Below, piece after piece: positions 1-5,127 of a DNA stretch of 6,223 bases; position 1 is the stretch's first letter; each line of letters starts with the position of its first letter. The stretch lies in assembly GCA_030691925.1 (NCBI GenBank), contig JAUYDG010000045.1:1-6223 (forward strand), read 5' to 3'. A program made the translations under genes and the position numbers. The notes beneath the pieces are model-generated. The model did not search any database and was not told where the DNA came from. It saw only the letters and a list, made by a program, of their open reading frames with translations. Source of the stretch: Nanobdellota archaeon. Lineage in GTDB: Archaea; Nanobdellota; Nanobdellia; SCGC-AAA011-G17; VGLX01.

Positions 1-1172
1 ACGAGATAGGAGGACCATATACACCTCCATCAACACACGACATCTACAAAGGATCAGTATACATAAGATGGGCTGACGGAAGAGTATCAGATTCCATCAT
101 AGACACCTTCACGCTAGAAAACCTTGACGCTTCAATCAAAGAATGGAAAACTACAAGCTACCAGGATATAGACGCTCATGAAGTGATTCAACCTTTACCA
201 ATGCCGACAGGCCTTAAAATCAAAGATGACAATGTGATAAACCTGATAACAAAAGACAGCTCTTACTTCTTTGAAATATTAAACTATTTTAATGAGAACC
301 TGAAGAAAAAAGACTACATCAAGACGGTTAAGGGACAAGTCAGTGCAGGCATGCTCTGCAGTACAATAATGAACTCAAAAGGACTAAACGTAAGCTGGGA
401 AGGCACCAGCATGTCAGTTTACGCATACGTAAACGATATTTGCGGAGACGGTTATGCAGAAAGGGACATGCCAGAAAAAAAAGACCTGAAGAAAATACTA
501 AAAGAAATAGACAGGTATATGGTACACTCAAAAAACATAACGCAAATAAAATCAGGAAAAATGCCAGTAATACTAACACCCGGCACTTTAGGACAGTTCT
601 TAGAAAAATACGTCCTAGAAGAGATGGACGGCGAAACAGTGACAAACCAGTCAGTACACAGCCTCGAAGACTTCAAAGCAAAAAAACAAGTATTCAGCGA
701 AAAGATAAACATAGTGATAGACGGCCTCAGCGACTACTCTTTATCAACACAACCCTGCTCAGGAGAAGGAGTGCCTTCAACAAAAAGCTACCTAATCGCT
801 AACGGAAGGCTCATCACACCCATCTTAGACCTAAAATATGCAAAGAAAAGCGGGATGCCGCCAACACCACCAGGAGAGATAGACTTAGATGTAGCAATGG
901 CACCATACAGCAAGATGATCAAAGGACTAGGATACGGGCTTATCGTTTACGACGTTCTAGGGATGCATACGCAAGACTCAAAATCAGGAGAATACTCATT
1001 AGCAGTAGACCAGGGATTGCTAGTAGAAAACGGTGAGATAAAAGGAAAAATCAAGAGCGCAACAATAAAAGGAAACTTCTTTGACACTTTAAAAGACAAA
1101 AAAACCAAATTCGCCGAATACAGAAAAGACGAAGTGGCAATGCTCACAGAATCAAACGTGACAGCGAACTAA
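1..1172 (+). CDS. pmbA: TldE/PmbA-family protein (inactive-site partner of TldD), 5' end missing
   Basis: The reading frame is open from base 3 to the TAA at 1170-1172, giving 389 visible residues; relatives run to roughly 430-450, so about 50 N-terminal residues lie outside the window. Family features seen are a GEGVPSTKSYLIANG stretch (like the EGVP...ViENG of PmbA) and a C-terminal VLGMHTQDSKSGEYSLAV...LLVENGEI block followed by the IKGN motif. Where TldD has its zinc motif HExxxH, after a PVIL-PG stretch, this protein reads LEKYVLE (about 600-620), so it is the TldE/PmbA type and not TldD. In bacteria TldD and TldE form a heteromeric metallopeptidase that trims peptides such as the microcin B17 precursor; the archaeal substrate is unknown. 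A tldD gene probably lies upstream, but that is inference. A GTG at 183 is internal: upstream codons in the same frame encode plausible family sequence. Confidence 0.85.
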   Translation, partial: EIGGPYTPPSTHDIYKGSVYIRWADGRVSDSIIDTFTLENLDASIKEWKTTSYQDIDAHEVIQPLPMPTGLKIKDDNVINLITKDSSYFFEILNYFNENLKKKDYIKTVKGQVSAGMLCSTIMNSKGLNVSWEGTSMSVYAYVNDICGDGYAERDMPEKKDLKKILKEIDRYMVHSKNITQIKSGKMPVILTPGTLGQFLEKYVLEEMDGETVTNQSVHSLEDFKAKKQVFSEKINIVIDGLSDYSLSTQPCSGEGVPSTKSYLIANGRLITPILDLKYAKKSGMPPTPPGEIDLDVAMAPYSKMIKGLGYGLIVYDVLGMHTQDSKSGEYSLAVDQGLLVENGEIKGKIKSATIKGNFFDTLKDKKTKFAEYRKDEVAMLTESNVTAN

Positions 1173-1190
1173 TTCTTCTTTTATTATTTA
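1173..1190 (+). terminator. T-rich tract after the PmbA gene
   Basis: The 18 bp between the two convergent stop codons are T-rich on the + strand (TTCTTCTTTTATTATTTA). Archaeal RNA polymerase can terminate at U-rich stretches without a hairpin, and none is seen here. The tract would serve the + strand gene only; the nearest T7 for the opposing gene is at 1098-1104 on the - strand, inside the PmbA coding region. Confidence 0.45.
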
Positions 1191-2021
1191 CTAAAAAGAA
1201 TACGAATGCTCATACGAGTACTGGTCCTGCGTACGAGAATGATGAGTGAGAGAGGCATCCCTTTCTTCAATCTTTATCTTATCCTTCAATTTTTCTTCCA
1301 CACCAGGAACATGAAACTTGCCCATGACGCAAAGCAAGGAATCAACCTCTTCACGCCCTAAAGCCTTCACTATGTTCTTTGCCATTATAGAATCCCTCTC
1401 GCCCACATTAGCAGCATACTCTACCAAGCTGTCACCATCTTGAAAATCATACTCACCATATATCAATTCATCTCTTCCTTGAAAGTAACTGAGAGGCGCC
1501 GTTGCCAAGGCTAATCCGCTAACGCCAACCAAGGCCAGCCTTTGGCCCAGCGTAGCTTTGTTTTTAAACTCATCTTCTCCAGATTCCATATAAAAAATAG
1601 TTTTTCCCTTGTGATAGGCATAAGCGTGCGTGGTAGGATTAGTAACAAGCCTACCGTTGCCCATACCATAAAATATGAGATTAGGCAAGAAACACCTGCT
1701 AGTTATCTTCATCAAAAAATCATCATCCTGGCTTATACCACCGCCCTCCATAGCAACGTAATCATACTTATCAACAAGCTTATCAGCAAACTCAGACTCT
1801 TTATAATTATAGATGTGGGTTTCCCCAACGATAGTCAAGTTCTTAACCTTATCCTCCAGCCTGACCTTATAGTTCTTAACAACCAAAGTGTTCTTAGCAC
1901 TCTTCCTTATCCTCTCGACATTCTCAGTCTTGAAATCATAATAAGCATAACCGCTCAAGCCCATATAAGCAGCAATATAAGAAATAAGCCCCCACTTAGC
2001 TAACTTTTTAATCGCTCCCAT
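1191..2021 (-). CDS. Membrane-anchored TraB/PrgY/Tiki-superfamily protein
   Basis: The protein has 276 residues. Its family signature is two GxxH motifs with a conserved Glu and Arg between them. All are visible: GETH at 66-69, E92 in VAMEGG, R209 in GERDSIMAKNI, and GKFH at 234-237 followed by VPGVEEKL. Tiki proteins of this superfamily are reported metal-dependent proteases, and bacterial PrgY/TraB acts on peptide pheromone; the substrate here cannot be told. Residues 8-28 form an N-terminal membrane anchor after a short basic start. A second hydrophobic stretch (about 161-180, RLALVGVSGLALATAPLSYF) could touch or cross the membrane. The C-terminal tail is rich in His, Tyr and Ser. The start at 2021 has no Shine-Dalgarno but lies 27 bp from a TATA-like palindrome, so it is probably leaderless. 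It could also be cotranscribed with the small gene 40 bp upstream. The family call is good; protease activity is inferred. Confidence 0.8.
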   Translation of the reverse strand: MGAIKKLAKWGLISYIAAYMGLSGYAYYDFKTENVERIRKSAKNTLVVKNYKVRLEDKVKNLTIVGETHIYNYKESEFADKLVDKYDYVAMEGGGISQDDDFLMKITSRCFLPNLIFYGMGNGRLVTNPTTHAYAYHKGKTIFYMESGEDEFKNKATLGQRLALVGVSGLALATAPLSYFQGRDELIYGEYDFQDGDSLVEYAANVGERDSIMAKNIVKALGREEVDSLLCVMGKFHVPGVEEKLKDKIKIEERDASLTHHSRTQDQYSYEHSYSF

Positions 2022-2041
2022 AAGGAAAAAGGATTTTATAC

Positions 2042-2054
2042 GGTTTTAAAAACC
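2042..2054 (-). promoter_or_regulatory. Palindromic TATA-like element of the TraB-like gene
   Basis: GGTTTT-A-AAAACC is a 13-bp perfect inverted repeat. On the - strand it reads GGTTTTTAAAACC, and its centre (2048) is 27 bp from the ATG at 2021, the distance expected for an archaeal TATA box before a leaderless gene. On the + strand the same geometry would lead only to a 5-codon frame (ATG at 2070), so it is not used for a second gene. The core TTTTTAAAA deviates from TTTAWATA, so strength is uncertain. Confidence 0.5.
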
Positions 2055-2061
2055 TTTTCTT

Positions 2062-2196
2062 TTAATCCAATGCTTGGAGAACTATAATACCTGCAGAAAA
2101 CACAGCCATCAAAGCAACTATGCCTAAAAATACTGCCCCCAAGACCGTATGATCACGGTTAGGCATACTTCCAGCTATGACAAACTTTGTTTCCAC
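2062..2196 (-). CDS. Small single-pass membrane protein, 44 residues
   Basis: A GTG start at 2196 (- strand) opens a 44-codon frame ending in TAA at 2062-2064. It is preceded by GAGGTG (2203-2208 as complement), a good Shine-Dalgarno with a 6-base gap. The protein starts METKFVIAGS, has a short polar stretch with PNRDH (12-16), then one hydrophobic segment of about 22 residues (18-40; Val, Leu, Ile, Ala and Gly), and ends QALD. No family is recognised. An in-frame GTG three codons earlier lacks a ribosome binding site, and an internal ATG at residue 11 would lose the N-terminus. A stop codon lies in frame just upstream, so it is not the tail of a longer gene. The upstream TATA box and inverted repeat suggest it is the first gene of its transcript, and the TraB-like gene follows after 40 bp, so the two may be cotranscribed. 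The site and hydrophobic pattern argue for a real gene, but coding status is unproven. Confidence 0.55.
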   Translation of the reverse strand: METKFVIAGSMPNRDHTVLGAVFLGIVALMAVFSAGIIVLQALD

Positions 2197-2306
2197 TATC
2201 AGCACCTCTTTGGGCTATAACACTAACTCTTTCTTACCAAACTTACAACCCCCTAATCTGATCTTAACGATGCACAAGAAAAAAGGATTTTTTTCTCATG
2301 CGCCAC

Positions 2307-2331
2307 AACCTAATAATTATATTATTGGGTT
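2307..2331. repeat. Inverted repeat, 11-bp arms, possible operator
   Basis: The arms AACCTAATAAT (2307-2317) and ATTATTGGGTT (2321-2331) are complementary over 11 positions, with one T:G pair and a 3-base centre TAT. The repeat begins 6 bp from the TATA box at 2338-2345 and covers the predicted - strand transcription start near 2315, where a dimeric repressor would block initiation. In RNA it would form a hairpin only if transcription began further upstream, so an operator is more likely than an RNA structure. Confidence 0.5.
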
Positions 2332-2337
2332 AGTATG

Positions 2338-2353
2338 TATATAAAGATTGTTG
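2338..2353 (-). promoter_or_regulatory. TATA box and BRE for the small membrane protein gene
   Basis: On the - strand the sequence reads CAACAATC followed by TTTATATA. The 8-mer is an exact match to the archaeal TATA consensus TTTAWATA, and the preceding bases fit the BRE pattern CRnAAAnn at all but one position. The predicted transcription start is about 2315. No other gene begins at that distance, so the likely transcript has a leader of about 119 bases before the GTG at 2196, unlike the leaderless genes nearby. Confidence 0.6.
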
Positions 2354-2422
2354 TGATTAATCGAGACACCACGCAAAAATAGATAATACGATTCACTACT
2401 GCGGGCTGAAAAGCAAATCCGG

Positions 2423-3220
2423 CTATAAACCCTTCAAAAACCTTCCAATGCCCTCTTTCGTGAAACTAGCCAAAGGCCTCAAGACAACAAGCTTGGTATC
2501 ATAGCTCCTGACGCTGCCCATCATATCATTGGCAACCAAGGCCTTAACATCAAAAGGTATTTCATCAACAACGTTCACCTTTGAGCCGTAAGAATACTTA
2601 TCCAAAACACTAACATCGATGTCCTTCCTCTTGACAAAAACAACAGAGCATCCCCTTTTCAGCATCAAAAAAGCGGAAACAATACTCTTATCACTTTCTA
2701 ATAGGACAGCAACCTTCCCGGCAGTACCGATAGGCAACCCGCTAAGGCCATCAGTCCTTTCAGTAAACACGTAGGCATTGCCATCAAAAATCTCAACGCC
2801 TATATCCACATCAGGGCTTTCCAAATCCACCTTCGCTCCTGTCTTGCCAATGATAAACCTGCCAACATCTTCATTAATCTGCTGGGATGAAAGGGAAAAC
2901 CTCTTGTCAGACCTTTGGGCAGAAACCTTAAAACTGCCTTTAGTGTAAAAATGCAAAGCAATATCCTTTATCTTATCAATATCCGCTTCAAGTTCTACTG
3001 CCCTGCTAAAACTGCTAATACCAAAAACATACTTAAGGGCGCTGCAATCCTCTCTGGTATGAACAATAATCCTACCTCTAGGTCTCCTTATCCTGTCAAA
3101 AAGAACCCTGTTACGCTTAAGGCAAACCCTTATGTTCTCAGCAAGCTTCCTCTCAAAAAAAGCCCTGTTCTTACCTTTCAAGGCAATCTCATGATAACGA
3201 ACCGCATAACAGTTGTACAT
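2423..3220 (-). CDS. Shortened ThiI-like THUMP-domain protein with degenerate PP-loop
   Basis: The N-terminus YAVRYHEIALKGKNRAFFERKL (residues 5-26) matches the start of ThiI, the tRNA 4-thiouridine(8) synthetase. It is followed by an NFLD/THUMP region (to about 155), which in the family binds tRNA. The linker GLPIGTAGKVAVLL (161-174) and the LMLKRGC block (185-191) are also ThiI-like, and the C-terminal VLRPLASFTKEGI resembles the ThiI end. Between them the ATP-binding PP-loop SGGxDS is lost: the stretch after VLL reads ESDKS and is one residue shorter. The only cysteine in the C-terminal half is C191, so the catalytic cysteine of ThiI is missing. At 265 residues it is far shorter than typical ThiI (about 380-480). 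It therefore probably cannot make 4-thiouridine by the known route and may be an RNA-binding protein. The start at 3220 lies 27.5 bp from the centre of a TATA box shared with the methyltransferase gene, and it ends in TAG. Confidence 0.8.
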   Translation of the reverse strand: MYNCYAVRYHEIALKGKNRAFFERKLAENIRVCLKRNRVLFDRIRRPRGRIIVHTREDCSALKYVFGISSFSRAVELEADIDKIKDIALHFYTKGSFKVSAQRSDKRFSLSSQQINEDVGRFIIGKTGAKVDLESPDVDIGVEIFDGNAYVFTERTDGLSGLPIGTAGKVAVLLESDKSIVSAFLMLKRGCSVVFVKRKDIDVSVLDKYSYGSKVNVVDEIPFDVKALVANDMMGSVRSYDTKLVVLRPLASFTKEGIGRFLKGL

Positions 3221-3235
3221 AACAAACCATAAGCC

Positions 3236-3251
3236 CGGAAATATTTATAAA
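3236..3251. promoter_or_regulatory. Shared bidirectional TATA box (TTTATAAA) with + strand BRE
   Basis: TTTATAAA at 3244-3251 is its own reverse complement, centred at 3247.5. The ATG at 3220 (-) is 27.5 bp from the centre and the ATG at 3274 (+) is 26.5 bp, both at the normal archaeal TATA-to-start distance for leaderless mRNAs. On the + strand the preceding CGGAAATA (3236-3243) fits the BRE pattern CRnAAAnn exactly. On the - strand the bases in the BRE position (GCATCAGC) fit poorly, so the methyltransferase direction should be stronger. Confidence 0.7.
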
Positions 3252-3273
3252 GCTGATGCCAAGGCTATTGAGC

Positions 3274-4395
3274 ATGGAACCATTATGCCCGTACTTCAAC
3301 AACTGCGGAGGATGCTCCTCACAACATATAGACTACCCCATGCAGTTAGAAAACAAGAAAAAAGCATTGGCAAACGCCATACACTTCAGTGACATAAAAA
3401 CAGTTTCAGGCAAAGAATACGGCTACAGGAACAGGATGGACATGATCTTCCACAGCAAAGGCTTAGGCTTCAGAAAAAAAGAGCAGTGGAAAAAAACAGC
3501 AGACGTCGAAAAATGCGTGATATCAAACGAAAGACTAAATTTACTAATCAAAGAAATAAGAGACTTCTTCAAAGAGATAGACTATTTTGACGTGGTAAGG
3601 CATACCGGCACGCTCCGCTACTCAGTGATAAGAACCCCTGATGATGACTCCTCAATATCATTCGTACTTAACGAAAAGTCAAACAGGATAAAAGAAGCCA
3701 TCGAAACGATAAAAGCATTCGCCAAGAAAACAACAGCAAACAACATAATAATAACGTACACCAAACCAGAAAGTGACACAAGCATATCAGAAGACTTCTT
3801 CGTTGTAAAAGGAAAAGACATGCTAAGGGAAAAATACCTGGGCAAAGAATTCATATTCCCGGTACAAAGCTTCTTCCAAAACAACTCTGAAATGGCAGAG
3901 AAGATGCACGAACACTGCCACAACTTATTAAAAGGATATGACACAAAAAATGCCTGCTTACTGGACCTTTATGCCGGAGTGGGGACATTCGGGATAAACA
4001 ACGCAGAACTGTTCAAACACGTAACGATAATAGAAAGCGACAGGCTATCCATAGAATCTGCAAACAAGAATATAGAAAAAAACAGCATACAAAACGCAAA
4101 AGCAACAGCTCTGGACGCCAAGTACCTAAAAAGAATAGAGCTACCAAAGCCATTGTTCATCATAATGGACCCGCCAAGATCAGGGATGCACCCAAAAACG
4201 ATAGAGCAGATAAACAATCTAAAACCAGAAGCGATGGTATACATATCCTGCAACGTAAACCAATTGGGAAAAGACCTGCTGAAGTTCAAAGATTACAGCA
4301 TCAGAAGCGCTGCCTTATTCGACCTTTTCCCGCAGACAACACACAGCGAAGCAGTGATAGAGCTTACATCTAAAAAAATAGCGCATTTACCCTAA
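3274..4395 (+). CDS. RNA m5U methyltransferase (TrmA/RlmD family), iron-sulfur type, probably tRNA U54
   Basis: The enzyme transfers methyl from S-adenosylmethionine to C5 of uridine in RNA. With the ATG at 3274 it has 373 residues. Cysteines C5, C11 and C14 (CPYFNNCGGC) and C81 (VEKC) form the expected 4Fe-4S site. SAM-binding LLDLYAGVGTFG lies at 229-240, preceded by QSFFQNN near 200. DPPRSG is at 299-304, the catalytic cysteine is C326 in YISCNV (usual SCNP), and the catalytic glutamate is E359 in TTHSEAV. The Fe-S motif begins five residues from the start, so there is no N-terminal TRAM domain as in E. coli RlmD. Characterised archaeal relatives modify tRNA U54 or 23S rRNA; tRNA is favoured because the gene is paired with a THUMP protein, which is inference. 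An ATG at 3256 is only 8 bp from the TATA centre and should lie upstream of the transcript. The 3' end overlaps the opposing gene by 9 bp. Confidence 0.9.
   Translation: MEPLCPYFNNCGGCSSQHIDYPMQLENKKKALANAIHFSDIKTVSGKEYGYRNRMDMIFHSKGLGFRKKEQWKKTADVEKCVISNERLNLLIKEIRDFFKEIDYFDVVRHTGTLRYSVIRTPDDDSSISFVLNEKSNRIKEAIETIKAFAKKTTANNIIITYTKPESDTSISEDFFVVKGKDMLREKYLGKEFIFPVQSFFQNNSEMAEKMHEHCHNLLKGYDTKNACLLDLYAGVGTFGINNAELFKHVTIIESDRLSIESANKNIEKNSIQNAKATALDAKYLKRIELPKPLFIIMDPPRSGMHPKTIEQINNLKPEAMVYISCNVNQLGKDLLKFKDYSIRSAALFDLFPQTTHSEAVIELTSKKIAHLP
4372..4378 (-). terminator. T7 tract ending the TIM barrel transcript
   Basis: On the - strand seven consecutive T lie 8 bases after the TAA of the TIM barrel gene, in the context TATTTTTTTA. 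Runs of this length suffice for intrinsic termination in archaea. The tract lies in the last codons of the methyltransferase gene, where on the sense strand it encodes lysines. Confidence 0.5.
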
Positions 4396-5073
4396 CAATG
4401 GGCTTAACAAATCTTCTAAGTGCCGCTTAAACTTTAACTGCTCAGAAATGCTGTTATCAGTCTCCAAAGCAATAACCTTCCCAAACAGGAACTTAGGCAG
4501 CGTTTTTAGGTAAGCAAAATCCTTCAAGCCTTCTACAAAATGCATGTCCGCATTCCTCCCATAAGAGTAGCCATTCAAATGATTACAGGCAAAATAACGT
4601 GAAACATCATTCCTTCTTGTAATATAATAAAACTCTCGAGTCTTGCTTACTTCAGACTTTTTGAAATGGGAGAGGTCTACGCAGAAACCGCCTACTTTGC
4701 TGACATCAACAGGCTTAGGGATGCGATTGTCCGCATTCATCTCTAAAAACAACTGCTTGTAAAAACCCTTCCACTTGCCCAGGATTCTAAAACTGCTTTC
4801 GTGGATAGTAAAATAGGGGGGGTTGAAGTTTTCAGCAAGGAAATCAAGCTCGCCTTTTTCCATATCATTCCTTATGTGGACGAGCGGTATTTTCCTGATA
4901 TCAGACGCTAACAACGCCTTGTATATCTTTTGCCTCTGTGGTCTGGTGAACTTCTCCAGAAACAAGGCCGCTTCGTAAATCTTAAACCTGCGGATCTCTT
5001 CCAGTTTGCTCTTCCAATCATCCTCTTTGGAACCGGTAATACCTACAAGTATCCGGTCATATAAACTTACCAT
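4387..5073 (-). CDS. Endonuclease IV / sugar-isomerase-type TIM barrel protein (AP_endonuc_2 superfamily)
   Basis: The 228 residues carry, in order, a match to each of the nine metal ligands of endonuclease IV: H66 (VHIRND), H91 (TIHESS), E111 (LFLEMN), D133 and H136 (CVDLSH, like the DTCH motif), H165 (HLNG, like HLND), D176 and H178 (ADMH, like DRH) and E204 (ALETD, like LET). Endonuclease IV uses three zinc ions to cut DNA 5' of abasic sites; sugar isomerases and epimerases of the same superfamily usually keep only a subset. The protein is about 50 residues shorter than typical endonuclease IV, so loops that grip DNA may be missing. DNA repair is the first guess and sugar isomerisation the alternative. 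The assignment rests on reading motifs by eye; H66 is the least certain ligand. The ATG at 5073 has no Shine-Dalgarno and is 27.5 bp from a TATA centre shared with the dys gene. The 3' end overlaps the methyltransferase gene tail to tail by 9 bp. Confidence 0.72.
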   Translation of the reverse strand: MVSLYDRILVGITGSKEDDWKSKLEEIRRFKIYEAALFLEKFTRPQRQKIYKALLASDIRKIPLVHIRNDMEKGELDFLAENFNPPYFTIHESSFRILGKWKGFYKQLFLEMNADNRIPKPVDVSKVGGFCVDLSHFKKSEVSKTREFYYITRRNDVSRYFACNHLNGYSYGRNADMHFVEGLKDFAYLKTLPKFLFGKVIALETDNSISEQLKFKRHLEDLLSPLLG

Positions 5074-5088
5074 ACTTTTTTACCAGCA

Positions 5089-5104
5089 GAAAAACGTTTA
5101 TAAA
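5089..5104. promoter_or_regulatory. Shared bidirectional TATA box (TTTATAAA) of the TIM barrel and dys genes
   Basis: The palindrome TTTATAAA at 5097-5104 has its centre at 5100.5, exactly 27.5 bp from both the ATG at 5073 (-) and the ATG at 5128 (+). The + strand flank GAAAAACG (5089-5096) fits the BRE pattern at all but its first position. The - strand flank GAATAAGC fits partly. Both genes lack a Shine-Dalgarno at the start, consistent with leaderless mRNAs. Confidence 0.7.
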
Positions 5105-5127
5105 GCTTATTCTCTAAAATATAGATT

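Larger units (their letters stand above)
2197..2422. other. Longest non-coding stretch of the window
   Basis: About 226 bp lie between the small membrane protein gene and the ThiI-like gene. The stretch contains, on the - strand, the Shine-Dalgarno of the small gene, an about 119-base predicted 5' leader, an inverted repeat and a TATA/BRE. The leader contains an 11-codon frame (2264-2299, ATG start, MRKKSFFLVHR) beginning about 16 bases after the predicted transcript start, and an A7/T6 pair that could form a weak A/U hairpin. No tRNA-like or C/D-box RNA structure was seen in 2345-2422; a T5 run (complement of 2375-2379) is the only candidate end for the ThiI-like transcript. Confidence 0.5.

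Noticed and set aside
183..185. GTG as the start of the PmbA-family gene
   Set aside because: The same frame is open without a stop back to base 3, and the 60 upstream codons read as plausible family protein; the true start is outside the window.
440..802. Arg/Lys-rich frame of 120 codons within the PmbA-family gene
   Set aside because: It is an out-of-frame reading of A-rich codons, with an improbable composition; the overlapping frame is a clear family member.
1542..2003. Open frame of 153 codons on the + strand inside the TraB-like gene
   Set aside because: It is a shadow: the - strand frame carries the full GxxH/E/R/GxxH signature, while the + frame has no recognisable pattern and no promoter or ribosome binding site.
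2279..2297. A/T hairpin (A7 and T6 arms) as an intrinsic terminator
   Set aside because: The stem is all A:T apart from its closing pair, and it lies in the predicted leader of the small gene and not after a gene.
2338..2400. + strand non-coding RNA from TATATAAA at 2338-2345
   Set aside because: The element matches the directional consensus and BRE on the - strand; nothing with tRNA, C/D-box or other RNA structure follows on the + strand.
2396..2425. Read-through of the TAG ending the ThiI-like gene (eight more codons to a second TAG), as for pyrrolysine
   Set aside because: The extension is very short, matches nothing known in ThiI, and TAG is also used as an ordinary stop by the TraB-like gene.
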